NCBI GenBank assembly: GCA_020637895.1
Contig: JACKJP010000004.1
Location: 186,001 to 250,000, forward strand
DNA from: Rhodobiaceae bacterium
GTDB taxonomy: Bacteria > Pseudomonadota > Alphaproteobacteria > Rhizobiales > Tepidamorphaceae
Direction of reading: 5' to 3'
Length of the DNA: 64,000 nucleotides
Both the position numbers and the translations under genes were made by a program. Shown in pieces: positions 36,870-45,808 of this stretch; within the stretch, counting starts at the first letter, position 1; each line of letters begins with the position of its first letter. The notes below the pieces were generated by a model, which saw nothing but the letters and a program-made list of their open reading frames with translations, was not told the DNA's origin and made no database searches.

Positions 36870-37843
36870 CGAACCCGGCTCCGACGCCGTGCGAAGGGCC
36901 GCAGATAGGTTTTCGCAATCCTCACGCCGCGGGAGACCCTCGCATCGACGGTGACCGAATACTGGTCGCGATAGTGAGATTCTATCCCGGCAAGGAACGG
37001 AATCGCATGGTCCAGCTCCCTGCCAACGCGGTCCAGTTCGGCGAGCGCTGCCGGATTTTCGCCGGTCGCCGCGAGGATGCCGTACTGTTCGACAACCGTG
37101 CCGATCCAGTTGCCAAGGTCGTCGGCCGCAGCAAGGTCGCCCCGGCCGGTATTATGGTGACGCTGATCGGGGGAAATAAATTCATCGACCAGCCTGCCAG
37201 CGGGCGAGTCAGTATCGGCGAGATCGACACCCGTCCGCGCGACAATGACATCGCGGGTGCGTCTCCAGTCCAAAAGCAGATCGGCGTAATCGACGAACGC
37301 GCGTTCCAGCCCGCGCGTTTCCTTTTCCGCGTCCAGCATGTGCCGGAGGCACAAAAGCAGGGCATGCGGCCGGGCCATTCTGTTCCGCCGTTCCAGTGAA
37401 GCGCTCACCTCGCGCGGATCACGCATCATGAGGACGGGCTTAAGCTCCATGTCCAGTTCCGCGCACACCTCCGCGAAGAAAGGCACAAACCTGCAGATGC
37501 GCGGATCTTTCAGAACGATGGGACTATCTGCACCAAAATCCTGTCGGATAATTCGTGCCGCTTCGCTGCGATACCAGGCTCGGCGCGGATCGGTCAGGCG
37601 TGACAGGTCGAGCGAACGCCAGTCATCCCAGTTGCTGCCGGCCTCCTCAAGCATCTCGTCATGTAGAAGGACCAGTCTGAGCGGCTCCCAGTGACCGGTA
37701 TCGTTCCCTTCGCTCGCTCCAATCATGGTATCGGGCAGCGCCGCGCCCAGTATGTTCAGCGCGCGCGTCAGCGCACTCGTCCCCGATCGGTGCATACCAA
37801 GCACCGCAAGGCACGCTCGGCGTGTCTTGTGTTCGGCCGTCAT
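36866..37843 (-). CDS. Sulfotransferase-family protein B
   Basis: 325 residues. ACLAVLGMHRSGTSALTRALNILG (about 10-33) is a standard 5'-PSB loop. PIVLKDPRICRFVPFF and LMMRDPREVSASLERRN form the 3'-PB region, as in family 1/3-type bacterial sulfotransferases acting on glycans. The C-terminal third is helical and ends in a basic cluster (RPFARRRSRVR) that may touch the membrane. The start at 37843 is inferred from the beginning of homology; no strong ribosome binding site is visible and an ATG 48 codons upstream is possible. The donor would be PAPS; the acceptor is unknown. Confidence 0.78.
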   Translation of the reverse strand: MTAEHKTRRACLAVLGMHRSGTSALTRALNILGAALPDTMIGASEGNDTGHWEPLRLVLLHDEMLEEAGSNWDDWRSLDLSRLTDPRRAWYRSEAARIIRQDFGADSPIVLKDPRICRFVPFFAEVCAELDMELKPVLMMRDPREVSASLERRNRMARPHALLLCLRHMLDAEKETRGLERAFVDYADLLLDWRRTRDVIVARTGVDLADTDSPAGRLVDEFISPDQRHHNTGRGDLAAADDLGNWIGTVVEQYGILAATGENPAALAELDRVGRELDHAIPFLAGIESHYRDQYSVTVDARVSRGVRIAKTYLRPFARRRSRVR

Positions 37844-38065
37844 TAGCCCGCAAACGCCCCCATCTGAACCGGCAACCGCCGTTTCTAATGTCTTTTCGTC
37901 GATCTTGGAAGCGGTCAGCAACGTGCCGGTTGCATCGCCGCGAACACCAAAATGCCACGAAAACGGTCCCGCGACGCCAGAATGCATCCGCGTTGGTGCC
38001 CTGTTTGCCGGCGAACCTCCCGTTTATCGATTTGGCCCAGCAACACGCCAGAGGGAGCAGGAAAG

Positions 38066-38362
38066 ATGGGTACAATGGCTTCGCACCATATCGGCCACAT
38101 CCGCGGCCACCGCAGATCGGACCGTCATGCCGCCTACAGGGTCGCCGGTCTCGTGTTCGCGGCACTGGGTCTGATTGGCCTCATTCTCGCCTTCGGCAGT
38201 CTTCGCTCGCAGGACGTAGTGTCAGCAGCGTCCACGCATCGCGATATCGGCCTTGCATCGCTGGCCGCGATATTTGCCGGCGGCGGATGGCTTACCCGGA
38301 TGATGTGGAGAGATACCGGCAGCCGCCTGGGAATCGACCACAAGGTCTCCCGCAGGCGCTAG
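38066..38362 (+). CDS. Small membrane protein, unknown
   Basis: 98 residues. A His/Arg-rich N-terminus (ASHHIGHIRGHRRSDRHAA) precedes a transmembrane helix (about 25-45) and a second, weaker one (about 58-76), with a basic tail. GGAAAG and GGGAGC lie just before the ATG. I do not recognise a family. It is embedded among sulfotransferase, glycosyltransferase and acyl-carrier genes but is not obviously co-transcribed with them, because its neighbours on both sides lie on the other strand. Confidence 0.55.
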   Translation: MGTMASHHIGHIRGHRRSDRHAAYRVAGLVFAALGLIGLILAFGSLRSQDVVSAASTHRDIGLASLAAIFAGGGWLTRMMWRDTGSRLGIDHKVSRRR

Positions 38363-38371
38363 ATCAGAACG

Positions 38372-38797
38372 TCATCTTGTCGGAGCGAGCTGCAGCCGGT
38401 GCCAGGCTGCGGTCTCCTCCCTCGCGACAACCCTGAGAGCATGATCCTTCAATAATGTCGCCAGCGCGGACTCTGTAAGGTCGTTGAACGCTGTCGCGTC
38501 GCCGGTCGGCCAGTTCAGAAACAGGCTGCCGTCGCGGCTGCAGGCGGCCGCGATCCAGGCAAGCGACTCCTCCACCTCGTTCCTGCTGAAAGCAAAATAG
38601 TGGATTTCATCATAGGGCCCCTGACTGAGGATCGATTCCAGTCGAGGCGAGAAAGCACTTTCGAGCTCCGTGAGATCGTTCGGTACGGTCCCGTCGCGGG
38701 TGCGGACAGCCGACCTCAGATCCCGGGGTCCGATGACCAGCATGCGGGGCGTTGTCCGATCTGACGATGAATGTCGTCCCCGCGCCGCCGAAGCCAT
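38372..38797 (-). CDS. Hypothetical protein, Rossmann-like start
   Basis: 141 residues. After a basic tail RMLVIGPRDLRSAV looks like a nucleotide-fold first strand, PYDEIHYFAFSRNEV and SLFLNWPTGDATAF suggest alternating strands and helices, and the end is LRVVAREETAAWHRLQLAP. The overall pattern could be a short methyltransferase-like fold (strand order with a late paired strand), but no SAM-binding Gly motif is clear, so I leave it unnamed. GGAG lies 8 bases before the ATG. It converges with the small membrane protein gene, 9 bases apart. Confidence 0.5.
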   Translation of the reverse strand: MASAARGRHSSSDRTTPRMLVIGPRDLRSAVRTRDGTVPNDLTELESAFSPRLESILSQGPYDEIHYFAFSRNEVEESLAWIAAACSRDGSLFLNWPTGDATAFNDLTESALATLLKDHALRVVAREETAAWHRLQLAPTR

Positions 38798-39081
38798 GCG
38801 TATTCTCCTAGCCGTTTCCCTTTGCCGGAACTTTCTGGTCCAGCTTCAGGGCAGGAACGCCTTTCGCTCGCTGTTCGTTGCGACGCGCGCTGTTTTCACT
38901 CCTCTGGCTCGCCTGACCAGATTGCCATTTCATAAGTGAACCATAGGGCGCAACGGCCGGCATTGACATTCGTCATACGGCCCATTCATGACGGCGGCGA
39001 TATTCCGCTCTATTGACGCGCCGGGGCGCTGGGTGCCTATTGCCCGCCGCCTCTTGGCTCTGGTTTCCACAGGAGTGCCGC

Positions 39082-40020
39082 TTGCGCGAATTGTCAGGCT
39101 ACACCCTTCGCGAATGGTTGCGCGGTCTGCCCGCCAGCCACGGCTTCAAGGAACTGCGCAACGACGCGGCCGACCGCTACTACAGCGCGTCCGGTCGCGC
39201 GGCGGCCGATGCATTTCTTGCCCGCCACGGTGACCTCGCCGGGCGCGATATCCTGCTGACTGTCGCCTATAACATGCCGGAAGCCATTGCCCATCTGGCG
39301 CGCGCGGCAGGCAGGCACATGGCCTATCCCGGCGGCCCGGCGCTCATCGTCGCCGACAATTCACGAAAGCCAGAAGCGCGACGCGAGATCGCGCGGATTG
39401 CCAACGCGAACGGACTGCCCTATCTGCCGCTGCCGCCAAATCCGGTTCGCCAGCCCAGCCGCAATCATGGCGTCGCGATCAACTGGGCATGGCGCAACAT
39501 CCTTGCACCGCTTGAACCCGCCCGGTTCGGTCTTTGGGATCACGATCTGCTGCCGCTGGAGCGCGTCGACATGGCCGCTTCGCTGGCCGATCAGCCGGTC
39601 TACGGCGTGCGCCTGAGCAACGACTGGGGATGGCATCTTTGGGCGGGCTACTGCTTCTTTGATTTTTCAGCCGTCGGCCGCTACCGGCTGAACTTCTCTA
39701 CCGATCTGTCACGCAAGCTGGACACTGGCGGACGCAACAGCGCAATTCTCTACAGCCATCTCGATATGACCGCGTTGCGCTTTGCCAGCCTGCGGTGGGT
39801 CCATCTGCGCGATCGCGGCTTCCGCGGACCGTTCATATCGCATTTCGTCGACCGGAATTTTCACATTTCAGGTGCCGCCTATCTTGAGAAGATGCCCGGT
39901 TTCTTCCACGAAATGGTCGACGCAACCCTGGCGGGGATTCCTTTCGAGGACATCGCGGCCCAATTCACCGAACCCATGGACGAGGCCGAATTTCCCTATA
40001 TCGAACGCCAGTGGAAATAA
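39082..40020 (+). CDS. Probable glycosyltransferase with DHD motif, TTG start
   Basis: 312 residues of GT-A-like appearance: DILLTVAYNMPEAIAHLAR as a first strand-helix, LIVADNSRKPEARREIARIA as the second (nucleotide-sugar strand), RNHGVAINWAWRNI, and FGLWDHDLLPLE, where Asp-His-Asp stands in the place of the metal-binding DxD. The C-terminal half is rich in aromatic residues and contains HISGAAYLEK. AGGAG lies 6 bases before a TTG at 39082, which I take as the start. No transmembrane helix is seen. The acceptor is unknown. It is followed 88 bases later by the LpxD-like gene. Confidence 0.65.
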   Translation: MRELSGYTLREWLRGLPASHGFKELRNDAADRYYSASGRAAADAFLARHGDLAGRDILLTVAYNMPEAIAHLARAAGRHMAYPGGPALIVADNSRKPEARREIARIANANGLPYLPLPPNPVRQPSRNHGVAINWAWRNILAPLEPARFGLWDHDLLPLERVDMAASLADQPVYGVRLSNDWGWHLWAGYCFFDFSAVGRYRLNFSTDLSRKLDTGGRNSAILYSHLDMTALRFASLRWVHLRDRGFRGPFISHFVDRNFHISGAAYLEKMPGFFHEMVDATLAGIPFEDIAAQFTEPMDEAEFPYIERQWK

Positions 40021-40108
40021 AATCCGCCGCACCGTGTGGCACGACGGGCGCCCGTCTTGTCCATCCATCGCAGAGCTGGCCTTATTGTCTGGCCGCCCGC
40101 GAGAGCCG

Positions 40109-41238
40109 ATGATGAGTTATACGATTGCACAGATCGCCGAAGCGACCGGCGCGAGCTACACGGGCGACGGTGCGTGGTCCGTCGAACGGCTCATGCCGCC
40201 GAACATGGCGACGCAGGAGCACGATCTTACTCTGGCGATGAATGCGGATTCTCTCTGCGGCACCTGCCCAAGGCCCGTGCGCGCAGCGTCATCGTCTCGC
40301 AGGATTGCGATGCCGATTTGTCTGCATTCGACCACGTTTTGCGCGTGGCGGCGCCGCGCATCACCCTTTCTCATCTGACCACGCTGTTTGCACCCGAGCC
40401 CGCCGTTCTGGGGAGCGGCGTCCATCCGCTCGCAGTGGTCGATGCGTCGGCGCAGCTGGAAGCCGGCACGTTCATCGGACCTTTCTGTACGGTCGGCGCC
40501 GGTTCACGGGTCGGCGCGGGAACGATGCTGATTTCTCATGTCGCGGTAGGCGCCGATGTCACGATCGGCGAGAACGGGATTTTCCACCCCGGCGTGCGCA
40601 TCGGAGACGGCTGCAGACTGGGATCGCGCATGATCGTTCACGGCAACGCGGTGATCGGCGCCGACGGTTTCGGGTTCGCGACGGCCGATGCCGACGTTGT
40701 CGCCACGGCCAAGGCATCGGGCAAGGCAGTCGGCAACCAGGGCGCGCTGCTGCGAATTGCATCCCTTGGCAATGTCGAGATCGGCGATGACGTCGAAATC
40801 GGGGCCGGCAGCTGTATCGACAGGGCGACGTTTGCAACCACCCGCATCGGCAACGGTACCAAGATCGACAATCTGGTGCAGATCGGACACAACGTAACCA
40901 TAGGTAATGACTGCCGAATCTGCGGCTGCGTTGCCTTGTCCGGCAGCGTAGTCGTTGGCGACAGAACCGTCGTCGGCGGCAATACCGGCATCGCGGACCG
41001 CGTGGAAATCGGTGAAGACGTGCTTATCATGGCGTCGTCTTCGGTCGGTTCTCGCGTTCCCTCACGCGCTGTCTACGGCGGAACGCCAGCTGTGCCGCGC
41101 GACCGGGCTCTCGAGCAGGTCATGAACATCAGCCGATTGCGCTTCTTGTTCCGCGACGTGAAACGTCTTAAGGAGCGCATGGCAAGTCTGGAAGGCGAGA
41201 ACATCTCCGAGGGGGATGGCGAGGATCGTCAGGCATGA
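40109..41238 (+). pseudogene. LpxD-like N-acyltransferase interrupted by a one-base frameshift
   Basis: The coding signal begins at ATG 40109 (MMSYTIAQIAEATGASYTGDG, the LpxD N-terminal domain) and reads in one frame to about 40250 (DLTLAMNAD). It continues in the frame one base earlier from about 40249 (LRHLPKARARSVIVSQ) to the stop at 41238. The second part holds the uridine-binding end and a long left-handed helix of hexapeptide repeats (TFIGPFCTVGAGSRVGAGTMLI, DNLVQIGHNVTIGNDCRIC), with the catalytic His in IGHN and a C-terminal helix. Both halves together make one normal-length protein, so one base is missing between 40247 and 40258, by mutation or sequencing error. It precedes acp and a ketoacyl synthase gene, from which it would draw its acyl donor. 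Confidence 0.8.
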
Positions 41239-41281
41239 GATCGGGCATTCCTGTCCGGCCGCAGGTGAATGGGAATAAGAG

Positions 41282-41530
41282 ATGAGCGTTGAATCCGATG
41301 TCATCGAGATTATCCGGGGCAAATCCTCCGAGGGCCTGGAAATCATCGACAGGGGAACCCAACTCTCCGAACTCGGGATCGAATCGCTCGACATGGTCGA
41401 ACTGATCTTCGAGCTGGAGGACAAGTTCGGGATCGAGATCCCCTACAACGCCAATTCGTCAGAGATGGAATTCCAGACCGTAGGCGACGTCGTCGACGCC
41501 ATCGCCAAGCTGGTTGCCGAACAGGGCTGA
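41282..41530 (+). CDS. Specialised acyl carrier protein
   Basis: 82 residues, acidic, four-helix ACP. The phosphopantetheine site is Ser35 in LGIESLDMVELIFELEDKFGIEIP; the usual Asp before Ser is Glu. Helix III region and closing VGDVVDAIAKLVAEQ are normal. It is not the housekeeping AcpP, which is normally next to fabG and fabF. It sits between an LpxD-like acyltransferase and a ketoacyl synthase and starts 44 bases after the former, as AcpXL or NodF do in their pathways. I infer that it carries an unusual acyl chain for a surface lipid. Confidence 0.88.
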   Translation: MSVESDVIEIIRGKSSEGLEIIDRGTQLSELGIESLDMVELIFELEDKFGIEIPYNANSSEMEFQTVGDVVDAIAKLVAEQG

Positions 41531-41535
41531 CGCCA

Positions 41536-42750
41536 TTGCACCGGGTCGTCATTACCGGCGCGGGTGTGATCTGTCCCATTGGCGCATCGATGGTTGAAAT
41601 GGACGCAGCGCTCCGTGCTGGCCGGTCGGGCATAAAGGACGTTGCGACGCTGAACCTTGTCGACAATGACAGGGTCAACCAGAAAATCATCGCGCCTGTA
41701 ACGGGTTTCGTGCCCGAAGACCATTTCGATGCGCGTGAAATCGGGATGATGGAGACCGTCTCCCAGTATGCCGTGTTCGCGGCCAGGGAGGCTATCGGAC
41801 GCGCCGGACTCGACTTCAATGAAGAGCTTGCCGATGAAACCGCGGTGATCGTCGGCACCGGCATCGGCGGCCAGTCGACACAGGAAGAAGGCTATCGCCG
41901 CGTCTATCTGGAAAACAAGCGGCCGCATCCTTTCACCGTTCCGCGCATGATGCCGAACGCTCCGGCCAGCCAGATTTCCATGGCTTTCGGCCTGAAGGGC
42001 CCGTCCTACGCCATCTCCAGCGCGTGCGCCTCAGCGACCCACGCTGTCGGCAATGCGTTTCAGATGGTTCGGTCAGGCGTTGTGCGCGCAGCTGTTACAG
42101 GTGGAGTCGAAGCCTGTCTCCAGGCTGGCGCGTTACGTGCCTGGGAGGCACTTCGTGTCATGGCGAGCGATGCCTGCCGCCCCTTTTCCCTCGGCCGGAA
42201 GGGTATGGTGCTTGGCGACGGCGCAGGGATCTTCGTGCTGGAACGCTATGAGGACGCAGCGGCGCGTGGCGCCCACATCCTCTGTGAGATCGCCGGCAAC
42301 GGCATGAGCGCCGACGCAGGCGATCTGACGGCACCGGAAGTGGAAGGTATGTCCAAGGCCATTCGCCGCGCCATCGCCGATGCCGGCCTCAACCCGGAAG
42401 ACATCGATCATATCAATGCGCATGGTACCGGGACCCTGGCCAACGATCGCACGGAGGCCGCCGCCATTCTCGACGTTCTGGGCGACCGCGGGCGCAAGGT
42501 GCCGGTTTCCGCCACGAAATCGATGCATGGACACGCGCTCGGCGGAGCCGGTGCCATCGAACTTGCCGCCCTCATCAATGCGATGAACGGCAACTATGTG
42601 CCGCCGACGATAAATTTCGTCGAACCTGATCCCGATTGCCCGATCGACTGCGTGCCAAACGAGGCGCGCGATTGCCGAATCGACGCTGCGCTGAGCAACT
42701 CATTCGCCTTCGGCGGGCTGAATGGCGTACTGGCGCTGCGCCGCGTCTAG
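41536..42750 (+). CDS. Beta-ketoacyl-ACP synthase, NodE/FabF-like
   Basis: 404 residues, thiolase fold. The catalytic triad is intact: Cys164 in SSACASATHA, His296 in NAHGTGT, His333 in MHGHALGG with Lys in ATKSMHG. The end SNSFAFGGLNGVLALRRV resembles NodE and FabF. It would elongate chains on the adjacent ACP. The ATG-less start is a TTG at 41536, 5 bases after the ACP stop; later ATGs would remove the first beta strand (VVITGAGVICPIG). The tight spacing indicates translational coupling of the ACP and synthase. Confidence 0.9.
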   Translation: MHRVVITGAGVICPIGASMVEMDAALRAGRSGIKDVATLNLVDNDRVNQKIIAPVTGFVPEDHFDAREIGMMETVSQYAVFAAREAIGRAGLDFNEELADETAVIVGTGIGGQSTQEEGYRRVYLENKRPHPFTVPRMMPNAPASQISMAFGLKGPSYAISSACASATHAVGNAFQMVRSGVVRAAVTGGVEACLQAGALRAWEALRVMASDACRPFSLGRKGMVLGDGAGIFVLERYEDAAARGAHILCEIAGNGMSADAGDLTAPEVEGMSKAIRRAIADAGLNPEDIDHINAHGTGTLANDRTEAAAILDVLGDRGRKVPVSATKSMHGHALGGAGAIELAALINAMNGNYVPPTINFVEPDPDCPIDCVPNEARDCRIDAALSNSFAFGGLNGVLALRRV

Positions 42751-42773
42751 CGTCGGCCGCCGGGACGGCGACC

Positions 42774-43112
42774 TCACCCGCCTCTGAATATTACAAACGC
42801 TCCCGCGGCGATCAGGCCAAAGCCGACGAGGTGATGCAGTCCGAGCGGCTCCTTCAGGTAGAGCACCGAAAATCCGGCAAACACCGCGAGCGTTATGACT
42901 TCCTGAATTGTCTTGAGCTCGGCAGCGCTATACGCGCCATAGCCGATGCGGTTCGCGGGCACGGCCAGCCAATATTCGAAGAAGGCGATTCCCCAGCTCG
43001 CCAGCACCGCAAGCACCAGCGGCGCGGCCTTGAATTTCAGGTGGCCATACCAGGCGATCGTCATGAACAGGTTCGACCCGAGCAGCATGATGATCGGCAG
43101 GACGCGGGCCAT
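42774..43112 (-). CDS. DUF486 (DMT-superfamily) membrane protein
   Basis: 112 residues, four transmembrane helices: LPIIMLLGSNLFMTIAWYGHLK, LVLAVLASWGIAFFEYWLAVPANRIG, TIQEVITLAVFAGFSVLYL, and HHLVGFGLIAAGAFVIF. This is the complete DUF486 family, a half-size relative of drug/metabolite transporters; transport has not been shown. The start at 43112 has GGGGAGG 8 bases upstream; an ATG 11 codons earlier also has GGAG 8 bases upstream, so a longer form is possible. It converges on the ketoacyl synthase gene. Confidence 0.86.
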   Translation of the reverse strand: MARVLPIIMLLGSNLFMTIAWYGHLKFKAAPLVLAVLASWGIAFFEYWLAVPANRIGYGAYSAAELKTIQEVITLAVFAGFSVLYLKEPLGLHHLVGFGLIAAGAFVIFRGG

Positions 43113-43340
43113 CAGACCCGCCTCCCCGAAAGAAAATGAAGCCATGGCAGGAACTCCAATATTCCGCTCGGCACCGTGCCGCTCGCTGAGGCCGATTCCT
43201 CGCAGCGTCGCGTCCTGTCTGCAAGAGGCCGGCGCCGCGACGAGCCGGGCGCCGGTCCGCAGTTCCTAACCAATCCTTAACGCTGACGCGCGATAGTTGC
43301 GCAAAGCGCAAGGCATCGGAAAAGACGGCAAGCGGCACCC

Positions 43341-44126
43341 ATGGCGATTGGCGGCGTCAGCAAGAACAATCCTACCGGCTACACGATCGGTGGCCGGCGC
43401 CTTGGCGTGCAGATCGGCAACAAGGGTGCCGACGACATCTTCGGCACCAACGGCATCAACACGATCCTGACGGCCAACATCCAGGCAACGAGCTCGATCA
43501 CGGTCGACAAGAACCAGATGATCCTGAAGGGGCTTCAGGACGAAATCGATCGCACGATGGGTTTCAGGACCGATCTTACCGTCGCCGAGAAGCAGAAACT
43601 GGCCGATCTTCAGGGCAAGATAACCGATCTTGAAAAGCTGGCGCAGGAACGCCGCCTGACCTCACCGGAAATCAAGAAGCGTGCCGATCTCTACATCCAG
43701 TCCTACAAGATTCTCGGCAAGGACTATGTCGATGTCGAATCAGACACGTTTCTGAAAGAAAAGAGCGCCGCGATCGATGAGTTGCTGGCGCCCGAACTCA
43801 AGGGCGAGCCGGCCAAGCGCCTCGCCAGTCTCAAGAAGCTGAAATCCCGCCTCGAAGCGCGCGTGGCCGATCGGGGTGAGAGCGTTCCTGAAACGCTGCT
43901 CAACCAGATCCGCTCGGTCAACAAGCAGATCTCCAATCTGACGACGCCTCGAAAGATGTCGGAACTCTCTGTTACCGAGCAGCGCGAGTACGACTCACTG
44001 GTCAAGGAAGTGAACGGCCATGCAGGCCAGGAGCTTCTGCTCGACAGCAAGAAGAAACTGAAGATCGAGCGTCTGCAAAGAACCATCGACGCGATCAACG
44101 CAGGGGGCGTGAATACGCTCATCTGA
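43341..44126 (+). CDS. Unrecognised coiled-coil protein
   Basis: 261 residues with no signal peptide or transmembrane segment. The first 45 residues are Gly/Asn/Thr-rich (MAIGGVSKNNPTGYTIGGRR, then LGVQIGNKGADDIFGTNGIN), and the rest is heptad-like helix rich in Lys, Glu and Leu, suggesting several antiparallel coiled coils. The start resembles substrates carrying N-terminal export signals for flagellar-type or type I systems only in its low complexity, which is weak evidence. I cannot name it. It sits 106 bases before an MBOAT gene on the same strand. Confidence 0.6.
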   Translation: MAIGGVSKNNPTGYTIGGRRLGVQIGNKGADDIFGTNGINTILTANIQATSSITVDKNQMILKGLQDEIDRTMGFRTDLTVAEKQKLADLQGKITDLEKLAQERRLTSPEIKKRADLYIQSYKILGKDYVDVESDTFLKEKSAAIDELLAPELKGEPAKRLASLKKLKSRLEARVADRGESVPETLLNQIRSVNKQISNLTTPRKMSELSVTEQREYDSLVKEVNGHAGQELLLDSKKKLKIERLQRTIDAINAGGVNTLI

Positions 44127-44232
44127 CAGGCGCCGGCCCGCGATTGCGCGATTTCACCCTTTGTGCAATAGACCTGTCGTCCGGTCGTAACCACACCGGT
44201 TTCCCATCCTACGGGCGGGGGCGCTCCCGGGA

Positions 44233-45792
44233 ATGCTTTTCAATTCCTACGTCTTTATTCTCGGCTTTCTGCCCGTCACCGCGATTGTCTTCTATTTTCT
44301 CGGCTCGCGCGGCCACATTCGCGCGGCACTCGCCTTTCTCGTTGTCGCCTCGCTCTTCTTCTACGGCTGGTGGAACCCGGCCTATCTGGTGCTCATCGGC
44401 CTTTCGATCCTGTTCAACTATGCGGTCGGGCGCGAACTGGCGCGTCGCCACGCGTCCGGAACATCCGGATACTGGCTTCTGGTTTTCGGCTGCGCGGCGA
44501 ATCTGGCCCTGATCGGCTATTACAAGTATGCCGGCTTCTTCGTTGAAAATGTCGAGGCGCTGACTGGAAGGGACTACGGCTTCGGCGGACTGGTGCTGCC
44601 GCTCGCGATTTCGTTCTTCACGTTCCAGCAGATTGCCTATCTGGTGGATGCGGCGCGCGGCGAGACGGCAGAATACAACTTTCTGCATTATTGCCTCTTC
44701 GTCACCTTTTTCCCCCAGCTGATAGCCGGCCCTATCGTCCATCACCGCGAGATGTTGCCGCAATTTGCACGCGCGGCGATCTACCGGCCGCAGGCGCTGC
44801 GAATTGCCGTTGGCCTGTCGATCTTCATTCTCGGGCTTGCAAAGAAGGTCCTGATCGCGGACCGCATGGCCGGCTTCGCGACCCCGGTCTTCCACGCTGC
44901 CGATTCAGGCATGACGATCACTTTCCTCGATGCCTGGATGGGGGCGCTGACCTATACGTTCCAGCTCTATTTCGATTTCTCGGGCTACTCGGACATGGCG
45001 ATCGGCCTTGCCCGGATCTTCGGCATCCGCCTCCCGCTGAATTTCAACGCACCCTACAAGGCGACCGGCATCATCGATTTCTGGCGCCGCTGGCACATGA
45101 CGCTGTCACGCTTCCTGCGCGACTATCTCTACATTCCGCTGGGTGGCGGCCGCGTAAGCGCGTTCCGTCGGCACATCAACCTCCTGATCACGATGGTGCT
45201 GGGCGGATTCTGGCACGGCGCAAGCTGGAACTTCGTGCTCTGGGGAGCGCTGCACGGGATCTACCTGATAATAAACCATCTCTGGCGGCGATTGACCGGC
45301 AGGCCACGATTCGGCTGGGTCGGGCGGCGTATCGCCGTTCTCGTGACCTTCATCGCCGTCGTCTTCGGGTGGGTTCTCTTCCGCGCCGAAACGCTCTCCG
45401 GCGCCGGCCGCATATTTGCCGGCATGACCGGCCAGAACGGCGTTGCCTTCAACATCCGCTATCTTGGCAAATTCAATCAGATCGACGGGCTTGGCGACTG
45501 GCTGATCGCGCATGGTGTCCGGTTCTCGGGCGACACCATCCATACCGGATCGCAAGCCCTGAACTGGATCGCAATCGGTCTGATCCTCAGCTGGGCCGCC
45601 CCGACGACACAGCAGATATTCCGCCGTTTCCGTCCGGCGCTGCATACTTATGGCGAAGCGATCGGCAACAAGCTGCCGCGCCTGATATCCTGGCGACCCA
45701 ACCTCCTGTGGAGCGTGGCGATGGCCATCGTGGCCCTTCTTTGCCTGTTCCGGCTGATGGCCCACAGCGAGTTCCTCTATTACCAGTTCTAG
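44233..45792 (+). CDS. MBOAT-family O-acyltransferase (AlgI-like)
   Basis: 519-residue polytopic membrane protein with about 11 helices. Characteristic stretches are FNSYVFILGFLPV, PLAISFFTFQQIAYLVDAARGE, FFPQLIAGPIVHHREMLPQF, FDFSGYSDMAIGLARIFGI, and the catalytic region FWRRWHMTLSRFLRDYLYIPLGGGR with GGFWHGASWNFVLWGALHG, where His328 is the invariant active-site His. It should pass acetyl groups across the inner membrane to a periplasmic partner acting on a polysaccharide. The next gene, 16 bases downstream, is an SGNH-type protein, the standard AlgI-AlgJ/X pairing. Confidence 0.92.
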   Translation: MLFNSYVFILGFLPVTAIVFYFLGSRGHIRAALAFLVVASLFFYGWWNPAYLVLIGLSILFNYAVGRELARRHASGTSGYWLLVFGCAANLALIGYYKYAGFFVENVEALTGRDYGFGGLVLPLAISFFTFQQIAYLVDAARGETAEYNFLHYCLFVTFFPQLIAGPIVHHREMLPQFARAAIYRPQALRIAVGLSIFILGLAKKVLIADRMAGFATPVFHAADSGMTITFLDAWMGALTYTFQLYFDFSGYSDMAIGLARIFGIRLPLNFNAPYKATGIIDFWRRWHMTLSRFLRDYLYIPLGGGRVSAFRRHINLLITMVLGGFWHGASWNFVLWGALHGIYLIINHLWRRLTGRPRFGWVGRRIAVLVTFIAVVFGWVLFRAETLSGAGRIFAGMTGQNGVAFNIRYLGKFNQIDGLGDWLIAHGVRFSGDTIHTGSQALNWIAIGLILSWAAPTTQQIFRRFRPALHTYGEAIGNKLPRLISWRPNLLWSVAMAIVALLCLFRLMAHSEFLYYQF

Positions 45793-45808
45793 GACCGGCA
45801 GACCCGCC

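Noticed and set aside
38808..38936. 42-codon minus-strand frame (MKWQSGQASQRSEN...) upstream of the hypothetical gene at 38372-38797
   Set aside because: No ribosome binding site of its own and no protein-like character; it only happens to end at the next gene's Shine-Dalgarno sequence.
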